A stretch of DNA of 64,000 nucleotides, taken from NCBI GenBank assembly GCA_000987045.1, contig LAKY01000032.1:57109-121108 (forward strand). The letters run 5' to 3'. The DNA is from Clostridiales bacterium PH28_bin88. Lineage in GTDB: Bacteria > Bacillota > PH28-bin88. Below, piece after piece: positions 29,007 to 37,670 of the stretch. The notes beneath the pieces were generated by a model. It saw only the letters and a program-made list of their open reading frames with translations. It searched no databases and was not told the origin of the DNA. Every line of letters begins with the position of its first letter. Positions within the stretch are counted from its first letter, which is position 1. Made by a program: the position numbers and the translations under genes.

Positions 29007-29866
29007 CCAACAGCGCGCCGGCCGGGAAGGTGGTTGACGGAAACCTGGTAATTTGCAAGGAACCCCAGGTATCCTGTTGGGATCACGGTTTGCTTTACGG
29101 TTACGGTTTGTTTGAGACCATGCGGGTGTACGGCGGGAGAATCTTTGTCCTGAAGGCTCACCTGCAGCGCCTGCTTTCGTCCTGCGATCAACTGGGAATA
29201 GGCACTGGTCTATCCCTTGATGACCTGGTGAATTTAGCCGGAAAATACGTGGCCGAAAGCGAAATGAGCAATGTCGCCTTGCGCCTAACCATTACCAGGG
29301 GTGACTTCCACCGGGGTATTCCTCCCGGGTTATTCATTACTTCACGCCAATTAACCTATCTTCCCGGGCACTACGAACAGGGTTTTTCCGCCGTGACCTC
29401 TCCTGTCAGAAGAAACCCCACCTCTCCCCTGGTGTACCACAAGACCTTGAACTACATGGACAGCCTGCTGGCCCTCGAGGAAGCTCGCGGGGCGGGGGCT
29501 CAAGAGGCGCTTTTTCTCAATACAAACCACCGGTTGGCGGAAGGGGCTATAAGCAATCTCTTTTTTGTAAGGGACGGGATTATCCATACGCCCGCCGTCA
29601 CCTGTGGCCTGCTTTCCGGTATTACCCGGAAAACGGTGATAGACCTGGCCGCAGCCATGGGGTACCAGGCGATAGAGGGAGAGTATGCCATGAAGAACCT
29701 CCTGGCTGCCGAAGAAGCCTTTTTAACCAACTCCTTGATGGAGGTGATGCCGCTGGTGAAAGTGGACGGAATCCCCATCAACCATGGAAAACCTGGGCGG
29801 GTCACGGAGGACTTGCTGCAAGGTTACCGGGCCCTTACCCTGAAAGAAGAACCATTAACTATTTAA
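29003..29866 (+). CDS. pabC: Aminodeoxychorismate lyase / class IV aminotransferase
   Basis: GLLYGYGLFETMRVYGGRIFVLKAHLQRLLSS...YHKTLNYMDSLLALEEARGAGAQEALFLNTNHRLAEGAISNLFFV. Confidence 0.9.
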   Translation: MTNSAPAGKVVDGNLVICKEPQVSCWDHGLLYGYGLFETMRVYGGRIFVLKAHLQRLLSSCDQLGIGTGLSLDDLVNLAGKYVAESEMSNVALRLTITRGDFHRGIPPGLFITSRQLTYLPGHYEQGFSAVTSPVRRNPTSPLVYHKTLNYMDSLLALEEARGAGAQEALFLNTNHRLAEGAISNLFFVRDGIIHTPAVTCGLLSGITRKTVIDLAAAMGYQAIEGEYAMKNLLAAEEAFLTNSLMEVMPLVKVDGIPINHGKPGRVTEDLLQGYRALTLKEEPLTI

Positions 29867-29894
29867 ACTGTATCTCTTGTACGCGAGAAACAGT

Positions 29895-29931
29895 TTACAG
29901 GGGTGGCTGTTAAATCATGCCACCCCTGTAA
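29895..29931. terminator. Bidirectional terminator-like hairpin between convergent pabC and aldolase
   Basis: TTACAGGGGTGGC-tgttaaatcat-GCCACCCCTGTAA. Confidence 0.6.
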
Positions 29932-29945
29932 AGTGGGAACACCAT

Positions 29946-30709
29946 CTAAGCTTTCACTTTTCGGAGTTCTTCCTGGCACGCGCGCCTTAACAGCCACAAA
30001 TCCAAGCCGACAGCCACATACCGGAACCCTTGATGGATTCGCCGAGCAGCCTCTTCCCCGTCTGCTGCGTATATTCCCGCCGTTACACCTGCTTCCCTGG
30101 CCAGGCGCAAGCACCGGTCTATGGTTGCCTGCACTTCCGGGTGGTTTGCCTGGCCCGGGAAGCCCATGGACACGGACAGGTCAAAGGGACCAACGAATAC
30201 CACGTCCACCCCATCCGTTTTCAAGATTTCAGGCAGGTTTTCCGCAGCCTGGTAGCTTTCACAGTGCACCACCATCAGGGTCTCCCGGTTACTCCATGAG
30301 AAATACTCCGCGGCGCTCACCGTGCCGTAATCCGACGCTCGAGGCAGCATCGCCCCTCGCTCCCCTATGGGATAATACTTGGCGGCTTTAATTACCCCGG
30401 CAGCCTCTTCAGCGGTATTGATCATGGGAACATGGATCCCATATGCTCCTATGTCCAGCGAATGTAAAATGGAAGAAGGGCTGCCGTCTGAAACTCGAAT
30501 GACCGGCACGACATCACGCAGCTCCGCCGCCCGGATTAAATTTATACAGGATTCCATGGACACATGGGACCGTGCTCCAGATCCAGCACCAAAAAGTCAA
30601 ATCCCGCCAGTCCCATGACTTCGACCACATCAGGGCAGTTGACCGATATAAATGATCCTATCACCGGTTGGCCCTGGGCCAACAGCTTTTTTACCCGGTT
30701 TTCCCTCAC
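29946..30709 (-). pseudogene. HpcH/HpaI-type aldolase disrupted by a 2-nt frameshift
   Basis: GTG at 30709: VRENRVKKLLAQGQPVIGSFISVNCPDVVEVMGLAGFDFLVLDLEHGPM, then +2 shift near 30560 into SMESCINLIRAAELRDVVPVIRVSDGSPSSILHSLDIGAYGIHVPMINTAEEA. Confidence 0.85.
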
Positions 30710-30826
30710 CGATACTCATCCCTTCTACTTAGTTGATGCGGTATCTGGAATGTCTTGTTGGTTTAGCTTTCTCCAGATTTTATTTTACCCTGTGCAAAAT
30801 CCAAAAACAAGGCCTGAAACAAGCAA

Positions 30827-31618
30827 CTACCCACCCAAATAGGCCTTGCGCACCTCTTCCTTTTGCAGCAGTTCCCTGGCCTCACCCTGCAGCACCGCTT
30901 CCCCGGTCTGCAACACGTATGCCCGGTCGGCTATCTTTAATGCCGCGAAAGCGTTTTGTTCCACCAGTAGAATAGTCATTCCCTGTTTTTTGATTTCCAT
31001 GATCACTCTAAAAATCTCCTGCACAAGGATGGGAGCCAGCCCCATGGAGGGTTCATCCAACAGCATCATTTGCCCCCGGGTAACCAAAGCCCGCCCGATA
31101 GCCAGCATTTGCTGTTCACCGCCGCTCAAAGTGCCCGCCCTTTGCTTGCTCCGCTCCTTCAAGCGAGGGAACAAGGCAAACACCCTCTCGAAGTCCGCCA
31201 CCACCCCTTTGCGGTCCCGGCGCATCCGTAAGAAAGCAGCCAATTCCAGGTTCTCCATCACCGAAAGATTGGCAAAGATCCTGCGCCCTTCCGGGACATG
31301 GACAATGCCGCGCTGGACGATCTTGTTGGCTGGTAAGCTGGTGATATCCTCGCCCAAAAAGATAATCTTGCCTGAAACTGGCCGGACCAAGCCGGAGATG
31401 GTGCGAAGGACTGTGGATTTGCCGGCGCCGTTGGCCCCAATTAAAGCCACAATTTCTCCGCGATTGACCGATAGGCTGAGACCCTTTATCGCCTGGATGG
31501 GGCCATAGGAAACCCGCAAATTATCAACTTGCAGCAATGGCTTCCACCCCTTCCTTACCCAGATAGGCCTCAATAACCCTGGGATTGTCCTGGATTTCCT
31601 CCGGGCTGCCTTCGGCAA
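30827..31618 (-). CDS. livF: Branched-chain amino acid-type ABC transporter ATP-binding protein LivF
   Basis: LLQVDNLRVSYGPIQAIKGLSLSVNRGEIVALIGANGAGKSTVLRTISGL...LSGGEQQMLAIGRALVTRGQMMLLDEPSMGLAP. Confidence 0.94.
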   Translation of the reverse strand: MPKAARRKSRTIPGLLRPIWVRKGWKPLLQVDNLRVSYGPIQAIKGLSLSVNRGEIVALIGANGAGKSTVLRTISGLVRPVSGKIIFLGEDITSLPANKIVQRGIVHVPEGRRIFANLSVMENLELAAFLRMRRDRKGVVADFERVFALFPRLKERSKQRAGTLSGGEQQMLAIGRALVTRGQMMLLDEPSMGLAPILVQEIFRVIMEIKKQGMTILLVEQNAFAALKIADRAYVLQTGEAVLQGEARELLQKEEVRKAYLGG

Positions 31619-32375
31619 TCACGTTGCCAAAGTCCATCACCGCGATGCGGCGGCAGAGACCCATCACCACCTTCATGTGGTGCTCGATCAGGATAATGGT
31701 TAAATTGAGTTCCCTGTGGACCCGGTCAATGAGTTCCATCAGTTCGGTCACTTCCTGCGGGTTCATCCCGGCGGCCGGCTCGTCCATGAGCAGTACCTTC
31801 GGCCCCGCGGCCAGCGCGCGGCAGATTTCCAGGCGCCTTTGCTGGCCGTAGGGCAAACCGCCTGCCAGGTCGCAGGCCCGGTTGTCCAGGTTAAACAGCT
31901 CCAAAAGCTGGAGGGCCTGCTGGTTGAGGCGGCGCTCTTCGGCATAGAAGCCTCCTAATCGCGTAATTGAACTCACGACACCGTACCCCGTGCGGAAGCA
32001 GGCCCCCATGCGCACGTTATCCAGGACAGTCATTTCACCGTAAAGGCGGATGGTCTGAAAGGTCCTGCTGATTCCACTCCTGGCTATTTCCCAGGGCTTT
32101 TTCCCGGTGATGTCCTGCCCGTAGAACAGAATCTGCCCCCGGGTAGGCTTGTAGACACCGGTGATCAGGTTAAAAACAGTGGTTTTGCCCGCTCCGTTGG
32201 GACCGATGATGCCATGCAATTCCCCTTCCGGTACATACAGATTCATCTCCGAGATGGCCTTCAGGCCCCCGAACATCTGGGTAACATCTTTTAGAACCAG
32301 TGCCCCCGCCTTGGCGGGGTTGGAAGATTGATCAGGCCGGGGCTGCATGGGATTTTTCCTCCTTCCTTTTGGCAC
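31524..32375 (-). CDS. livG: Branched-chain amino acid-type ABC transporter ATP-binding protein LivG
   Basis: LKDVTQMFGGLKAISEMNLYVPEGELHGIIGPNGAGKTTVFNLITGVYKPTRGQILF. Confidence 0.94.
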   Translation of the reverse strand: MPKGRRKNPMQPRPDQSSNPAKAGALVLKDVTQMFGGLKAISEMNLYVPEGELHGIIGPNGAGKTTVFNLITGVYKPTRGQILFYGQDITGKKPWEIARSGISRTFQTIRLYGEMTVLDNVRMGACFRTGYGVVSSITRLGGFYAEERRLNQQALQLLELFNLDNRACDLAGGLPYGQQRRLEICRALAAGPKVLLMDEPAAGMNPQEVTELMELIDRVHRELNLTIILIEHHMKVVMGLCRRIAVMDFGNVIAEGSPEEIQDNPRVIEAYLGKEGVEAIAAS

Positions 32376-33318
32376 GCTGGATGATGAAACCGGCTTCCAC
32401 TGTACCCATCAAGCCCTTGGGACGCCCAATCATCAATATAACCAGCAGCACCGGGCCTACCACCAGGCGCCACACACCCAGCGGCCGCAGCAGTTCCAAC
32501 AGCAGCGTCCACAATATGGCCCCTCCCATGGCCCCGGTAATACTCCCGATACCTCCAAGGTAAATCATTACTAAAATATCAAAAGACCGGAAAATGTTGA
32601 AGTTTTGGGGGGCGGCAAACTGTAACAGGTGGGCGCTCATGCTGCCCGCGACACCCGCGAAAAACGCGGCGATGCTGAAAGCCAGCAGCTTGTAATAACG
32701 GAGGTTTATTCCGCCCAGTTCCGCCGCCACTTCATTTTCCCTGATGGCAATGACGGCTTTACCGTGAGCGGAAAGGATCAGGTTGCGGATCACCACTACC
32801 GTCATCACCACCCACCCCCATACCCAGGCGAAGTTGGTATAGGGCATAATTCCCGGCAGGCCGCGGGACCCGCCCACGTAGTCAAAGTTTTGCAGCAGGT
32901 TAACCACAATCATGTTAAACGCCAGCGTAATGACCGCCAGGTAATCGCTGCGGGTGCGGAAGGCGGGAATGCCTACCAGATACGCCAGCAGGCCGGTGGC
33001 CAGCCCGCCGATCATGGTGGCTGGAAGGAAAGGCATCGTCATCGCCTTGCTGGTAAGGACCGCCGCGGAATAGGCCCCCACTCCCATGAACCCGGCATGG
33101 CCAATGGAGAACTGCCCGTTAAACCCGTTAACCAGGTTGAGGCTGACAGCCAGGATTACATTAACACCCATGTTGATGAGCACCTGGTAATGGTAAGCGC
33201 GGACAATCCCGGCCGCCTGCAACCCGTAGACCAGCAAGACCGGTAAGAGGATAAAGGCCAGCCAGGACAGCGCGAAAACTGGGCCGGCCGCGTTTTGGGG
33301 CTTCATTCGTGCGTTCAT
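32332..33318 (-). CDS. livM: Branched-chain amino acid-type ABC permease LivM
   Basis: NLVNGFNGQFSIGHAGFMGVGAYSAAVLTSKAMTMPFL...IYLGGIGSITGAMGGAILWTLLLELLRP. Confidence 0.94.
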   Translation of the reverse strand: MNARMKPQNAAGPVFALSWLAFILLPVLLVYGLQAAGIVRAYHYQVLINMGVNVILAVSLNLVNGFNGQFSIGHAGFMGVGAYSAAVLTSKAMTMPFLPATMIGGLATGLLAYLVGIPAFRTRSDYLAVITLAFNMIVVNLLQNFDYVGGSRGLPGIMPYTNFAWVWGWVVMTVVVIRNLILSAHGKAVIAIRENEVAAELGGINLRYYKLLAFSIAAFFAGVAGSMSAHLLQFAAPQNFNIFRSFDILVMIYLGGIGSITGAMGGAILWTLLLELLRPLGVWRLVVGPVLLVILMIGRPKGLMGTVEAGFIIQRAKRKEEKSHAAPA

Positions 33319-33327
33319 ACTTCCAAC

Positions 33328-34206
33328 CTACACCCTTTCCACGTTGCCTACCCCAAACAGCCCGGTGGGCTTGAACAGGAGAAGCAATACCAGTATTCCG
33401 AAGGCGACGGTATCACGGAAGGAAGAAGGCAGGAAGGCTGCTGCCGCCGTTTCCACGCCGCCCAGGATGTACCCGCCCAGCATGGCCCCCGGCACACTGC
33501 CAATCCCCCCTAATACCGCGGCGACGAAGGCCTTGATCCCCGGCACTAACCCCATATACGGGTCGATCATGGGCCAGACCATCCCCACCATCACTCCCGC
33601 GGCTGCGGCCGAAGCGGAACCCACCGCAAAGGTGTAGGTAACGATCCTGTTGATATCCACCCCCATCAAAAGAGTGGCCTCCTTATCAAAAGAAACTGCC
33701 CGCATTGCCTTGCCGATCATAGTCCGGCTGACCAGGTAGTTGAGGAGGATCATCAGCACCACTGCCGTGACCAGCACCACTACAATTACATTGGTGAAAC
33801 TTACCCCCGCCAGGGTGAATGTCTTCTTGGCAATGATGGCGGGATATGGGCGGTACTGCGGCCCGATGACGGCCCTCGTGCCGTTTTCCAGCGCCAGGGA
33901 AACGCCGATGGCGGTGATCAGCGCGGAAAGGCGGGGCGCGGTACGGAGCGGCCGGTAGGCGATGCGCTCGATAATGATGCCGGCCGCCGCAGCCCCAACC
34001 ATCGCCATCGCCAGGGCCGGCAGGAAGGAGAAATGGAAGAGGGTCGCTGCGTAGTACCCCAGGTAAGCCCCGATCATGTAAATATCGCCGTGGGCAAAAT
34101 TAATCAGTTTTAGCACCCCGTACACCATGGTGTACCCGAGTGCGATCAGGGCGTAGACGCTGCCCAACTGGATCGCGTTTAAAACCTGCTGCAGTAGAAT
34201 GTCCAT
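33328..34206 (-). CDS. livH: Branched-chain amino acid-type ABC permease LivH
   Basis: QQVLNAIQLGSVYALIALGYTMVYGVLKLINFAHGDIYMIGAYLGYYAAT...AVLGGIGSVPGAMLGGYILGGVE. Confidence 0.95.
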   Translation of the reverse strand: MDILLQQVLNAIQLGSVYALIALGYTMVYGVLKLINFAHGDIYMIGAYLGYYAATLFHFSFLPALAMAMVGAAAAGIIIERIAYRPLRTAPRLSALITAIGVSLALENGTRAVIGPQYRPYPAIIAKKTFTLAGVSFTNVIVVVLVTAVVLMILLNYLVSRTMIGKAMRAVSFDKEATLLMGVDINRIVTYTFAVGSASAAAAGVMVGMVWPMIDPYMGLVPGIKAFVAAVLGGIGSVPGAMLGGYILGGVETAAAAFLPSSFRDTVAFGILVLLLLFKPTGLFGVGNVERV

Positions 34207-34277
34207 TGCTTTCCCCTCCCATAAATTGTTCGGTAGGCGCCCAGAGAGGGCGCCTACCGCTTACCGAATGCCGCGAA

Positions 34278-35462
34278 TTAAGGGTTGACGTAATCCTTGA
34301 ATACCCATTTACCACCCTTGGCTTCCAGAATGGCGGCCCCTTTAACGCCATTCCGGTTGGCGTCAAACGAGAATTTGGGCGCGGTGATCAGGTTGACGTC
34401 TTTAAGCCCCTCCAACGCGTCCCGCACCTTCTCATTTTCTACCACCCCCGCCTTTTCTACCGCCAGTTTGTAAAGGGTTACCGCGTCGTACGAGAGGGCA
34501 GCCCCGGCACCGGGCACCGCTTTATAAGTGCTTTCATATTTCTTCCTGAATTCCTGCACCTCCGGGCGCGGGTCGTCCGACGAGTAGTGGTTGGTAATCA
34601 CAAACCCCTCGATGGCGGAGCCGCCGATCGTGAAAAGGTCTGCAGAATCGTTCCCGTCACCGCCCAGCAATGGGATGTTCAGGCCCAGTTCCCGGGCTTG
34701 CTTGGCGATCAGGGCGTCTTCAGCGTAATAGCTGGGGAGATCAAGCAGTTGAGGGTTTTGGCCTTTAATTTTGGTCAGTTGCGCTTTAAAGTCCTTGTCG
34801 CCGCCGCTGAAACTTTCTACCGCTACCATTTCCGCGCCCAGCTCTTTAGCGACCTTCTGGAAAACCTCGCCCTGCCCCTTGGAGCCGTCGTTACTGACGT
34901 CCAATAGCTGGGCAATCCGTTTGGCGCCTAATTTTTCTACCGCATACCGGGCCTGGACCGCCCCCTGGAAATCGTCACTAAAGCAGGCCCTGAAGATGTA
35001 GTTGCCCGCGGAGGTCGCCTTGGGGTTAGTCGACCACGGTGAAATCATCAGCACCTTGGCCCGTTGGGCGATGGGGGCCGCTGACATGGTGGAAGAACTG
35101 GACATCCCGCCGATAATGACGCTGACGCCCTCGTTGATCAACTTCTGTGTCACGGTAGCCGCCATTTCCGGCTTGTTCTCATCATCTTCCACGAACAGCT
35201 TGATTTTGTACCCCAAGATGCCCCCGGCGTCATTAATCTCCTTGACCCTCATCTCCACCGCGTTTTTCTGTTCCTGGCCGAAGGTGGCAATGTTGCCCGT
35301 CAAGGGAGCCAGTACACCCATTTTAATGACCTTTTCTTCCTGCTTCTGTTGTGCGCCCCCGCTGCTTTGGGGTTTTTCTCCTCCCCCGCAACCAGCCAGG
35401 AATACCAATAAGGAAACGACAGACAAAACCGCTAGTCCCCTGATAACCTTCTTGATACGCAA
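34278..35462 (-). CDS. ABC transporter substrate-binding lipoprotein (Leu/Ile/Val-binding family)
   Basis: LVFLAGCGGGEKP lipobox; KMGVLAPLTGNIATFGQEQKNAVEMRVKEINDAGGILGYKIKLFVEDDENKPEMAAT. Confidence 0.94.
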   Translation of the reverse strand: MRIKKVIRGLAVLSVVSLLVFLAGCGGGEKPQSSGGAQQKQEEKVIKMGVLAPLTGNIATFGQEQKNAVEMRVKEINDAGGILGYKIKLFVEDDENKPEMAATVTQKLINEGVSVIIGGMSSSSTMSAAPIAQRAKVLMISPWSTNPKATSAGNYIFRACFSDDFQGAVQARYAVEKLGAKRIAQLLDVSNDGSKGQGEVFQKVAKELGAEMVAVESFSGGDKDFKAQLTKIKGQNPQLLDLPSYYAEDALIAKQARELGLNIPLLGGDGNDSADLFTIGGSAIEGFVITNHYSSDDPRPEVQEFRKKYESTYKAVPGAGAALSYDAVTLYKLAVEKAGVVENEKVRDALEGLKDVNLITAPKFSFDANRNGVKGAAILEAKGGKWVFKDYVNP

Positions 35463-35678
35463 ATCAATAACCTCCCCTTTGCTCAGATAATGATTTAGAG
35501 GTACATGCTAATTCGACTAAGTTACGGCTATTCCTGCTTCAATTTAATTGCTTTACCAGATTTTTCCCACTGGTTCAAATGTTCTTACTTCCGCTTGTCC
35601 CTATCACCACCTCTTAGCAGAAGTCCCGCCATCCCCGGGCACTCCCACGATCACACTTCTTTCCCCCGCGGTTGGAAA

Positions 35679-36062
35679 CTACGACCCGAACTCTATCTTC
35701 AGGCCGCTGGAAAAGACGTTAGTACCGCTAAAGAAATCCACCACCGCAGCAAGCTCCACCAGTTGCTCGTCGGTAAACCCCAGTTTCCTCAGCGCCATGG
35801 AATGGCTGTCGATGCAGTAACTGCAACGGTTGACCATGGATACCGCCAGGGCGACCGCCTCTTTGGTTTTAAGATCCAGTGTGCCGGAAAGCATAATGGT
35901 CTTGTACCTTTGCCAGTTGGCCGCCAGGTACTCGGGATTTACCGCCATGGCCCTCCAGATGGGAGGAACGGCATCCCAACCCCGCACTCGCTTCATTTCT
36001 TCAAAGATCTCCTTGGCCAACCCGGTTGCTTCGTGTTCCTCTACAAGCTTGATCACCGGCAT
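35679..36062 (-). CDS. Carboxymuconolactone decarboxylase/AhpD-like protein
   Basis: LSGTLDLKTKEAVALAVSMVNRCSYCIDSHSMALRKLGFTDEQLVEL (CxxCxxxH). Confidence 0.9.
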   Translation of the reverse strand: MPVIKLVEEHEATGLAKEIFEEMKRVRGWDAVPPIWRAMAVNPEYLAANWQRYKTIMLSGTLDLKTKEAVALAVSMVNRCSYCIDSHSMALRKLGFTDEQLVELAAVVDFFSGTNVFSSGLKIEFGS

Positions 36063-36093
36063 TGCTATGCACCCTCCCTTGTTAAGCGTACTC

Positions 36094-37428
36094 TTACATC
36101 TGATCCAGCGATAATTGAAAGGCCGCTATGGTATCCTCGATATCCTTGTCGCTGTGTACCGCCGATACCCAGCCTCCGCTCCCCACAAAATCGACACCGT
36201 TTAACAGCATGTTCCGCCTCAGCTTTAGTTCCTTGGGCCGATCGTGGTTGCGGAGTTTCAGCCAGTCGTAGGTACAAACCGTCCGGTCACAGTCGCTCTT
36301 CTTTGGGCAATCACAGTTCATGGCGATCTGGAAAATGGAAGCATGGCCGTAGGCGCACCAGTCAATTCCCTTGGCGGCGATCACCCGGTTAAACCCTTCA
36401 ATCAGGTCAGCATTCTTCGCATTGGCGGCGGAAATCGGCTCTCCGGTGGCGATTATCTTCAGGGCCGCCACGCCCGCTGCCGCCGACAAGGGATTCCCGT
36501 TAAACGTGCCAGGATGAGAGACCTTCCCCAAGCCCCGCTTCATCTCCAACAGGCCCATGATGTCGTCCCTGCCGGCGACTGCTCCCCCCGGCAGGCCGCC
36601 CGAGACGATTTTTCCCATGGTCACCAAATCCGCCTTAACGCCATAATACTCCTGAGCTCCACCGGGAGCAAGCCGGAATCCGGTAATCACCTCATCGAAG
36701 ATCAGCACAGCCCCAAATCTGGTAGCCAGTTCACGGGCTTCCGCCGGAAAGCCCGGCCTTACGGGCACCCGGCCGAAGCTGGCCCCGCTGGGCTCCAGGA
36801 TCACCGCCGCGGTAGGCTCTCCGGCCAGGGCGGCCTCGAGGGCCTCGGCATCGTTCGGCGGGCAAAGCTTGACGCAATCCAGCGTACCCCGGGGAACACC
36901 GGGGGAACGCGCGGAGTCACCACCCGGCACCACCGTGTCGTGCCACCCATGGAAATGGGCGTCCAGCTTGACTATCCTTTCCCGACCGGTAAAAGCCCGG
37001 GCTAACCGCAGCGCCAGCAGCGTGGCCTCGGTTCCCGAAGAGGTAAAGCGCACCAGGTCGGCGCCGGGAACCATGCTTGTCACCAGCCGGGCCCATTCCA
37101 CTTCCAGGGGATGACTGGCGCCGAAATGCGTGCCTTTTCTAGCCTGTTCCACTACCGCTTCGACCACCTGGGGGTGCTGGTGCCCCAGCAGGAGGGCTCC
37201 GTGGCCCCCGAAGTAATCGATGTACTCGTTCCCGTCCACGTCCCATTTATGGGCCCCGGCGGCATGGGTGATGTAAACCGGGAAAGGCTCGGAGTAACGG
37301 ATGTCATGAGCGATTCCATCGGGAATCATTGTTTTGGCAGCCTCATACAATTTCCTGGAGCGAGGAAACTTTTGACGGTATTTTTCCTCCATCACATCTT
37401 GTTGCAACACGATCTCTCCTTTCAGCAT
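36094..37428 (-). CDS. Class III aminotransferase, glutamate-1-semialdehyde 2,1-aminomutase-like, with Cys-rich insertion
   Basis: YIDYFGGHGALLLGHQHPQVVEAV, FTSSGTEATLLALRLARAFTGRERIVKLDAHFHGWHD, LIFDEVITGFRLAPGGAQEYYGVKADLVTMGKIVSGGLPGGAVAG; NCDCPKKSDCDRTVCTYDW near C-terminus. Confidence 0.9.
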   Translation of the reverse strand: MLKGEIVLQQDVMEEKYRQKFPRSRKLYEAAKTMIPDGIAHDIRYSEPFPVYITHAAGAHKWDVDGNEYIDYFGGHGALLLGHQHPQVVEAVVEQARKGTHFGASHPLEVEWARLVTSMVPGADLVRFTSSGTEATLLALRLARAFTGRERIVKLDAHFHGWHDTVVPGGDSARSPGVPRGTLDCVKLCPPNDAEALEAALAGEPTAAVILEPSGASFGRVPVRPGFPAEARELATRFGAVLIFDEVITGFRLAPGGAQEYYGVKADLVTMGKIVSGGLPGGAVAGRDDIMGLLEMKRGLGKVSHPGTFNGNPLSAAAGVAALKIIATGEPISAANAKNADLIEGFNRVIAAKGIDWCAYGHASIFQIAMNCDCPKKSDCDRTVCTYDWLKLRNHDRPKELKLRRNMLLNGVDFVGSGGWVSAVHSDKDIEDTIAAFQLSLDQM

Positions 37429-37490
37429 TTTGTTCTGAGCTGTCTCCCCCGTTAGGAAGCCGTTTACGCTGATGTAAAGTTTTTATAATT

Positions 37491-37506
37491 AGCAAAAACC
37501 ATTCCA
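37491..37506 (-). promoter_or_regulatory. Candidate sigma-54 (-24/-12) promoter
   Basis: Minus strand TGGAATGGTTTTTGCT, GG and GC separated by 10 nt, upstream of the aminotransferase and next to a sigma-54 activator gene. Confidence 0.75.
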
Positions 37507-37588
37507 CGCACTGGGCACGATAGATACTGGCTTGAAAGCACCTGGTGAATTTCATGTTGACATCAAGAATTACTGTTAGAACCCAAAT

Positions 37589-37622
37589 AAAAAAGCCTTG
37601 ACCTTACAGGACAGGCTTTTCC
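37589..37622 (-). terminator. Terminator after sigma-54 regulator
   Basis: AAAAGCCTgtcctgtaaggtcaAGGCTTTTTT. Confidence 0.75.
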
Positions 37623-37670
37623 CATTTTTAAACCAATTTTCTCATTTTGGGAAATCTAATGAAAAGAGGT

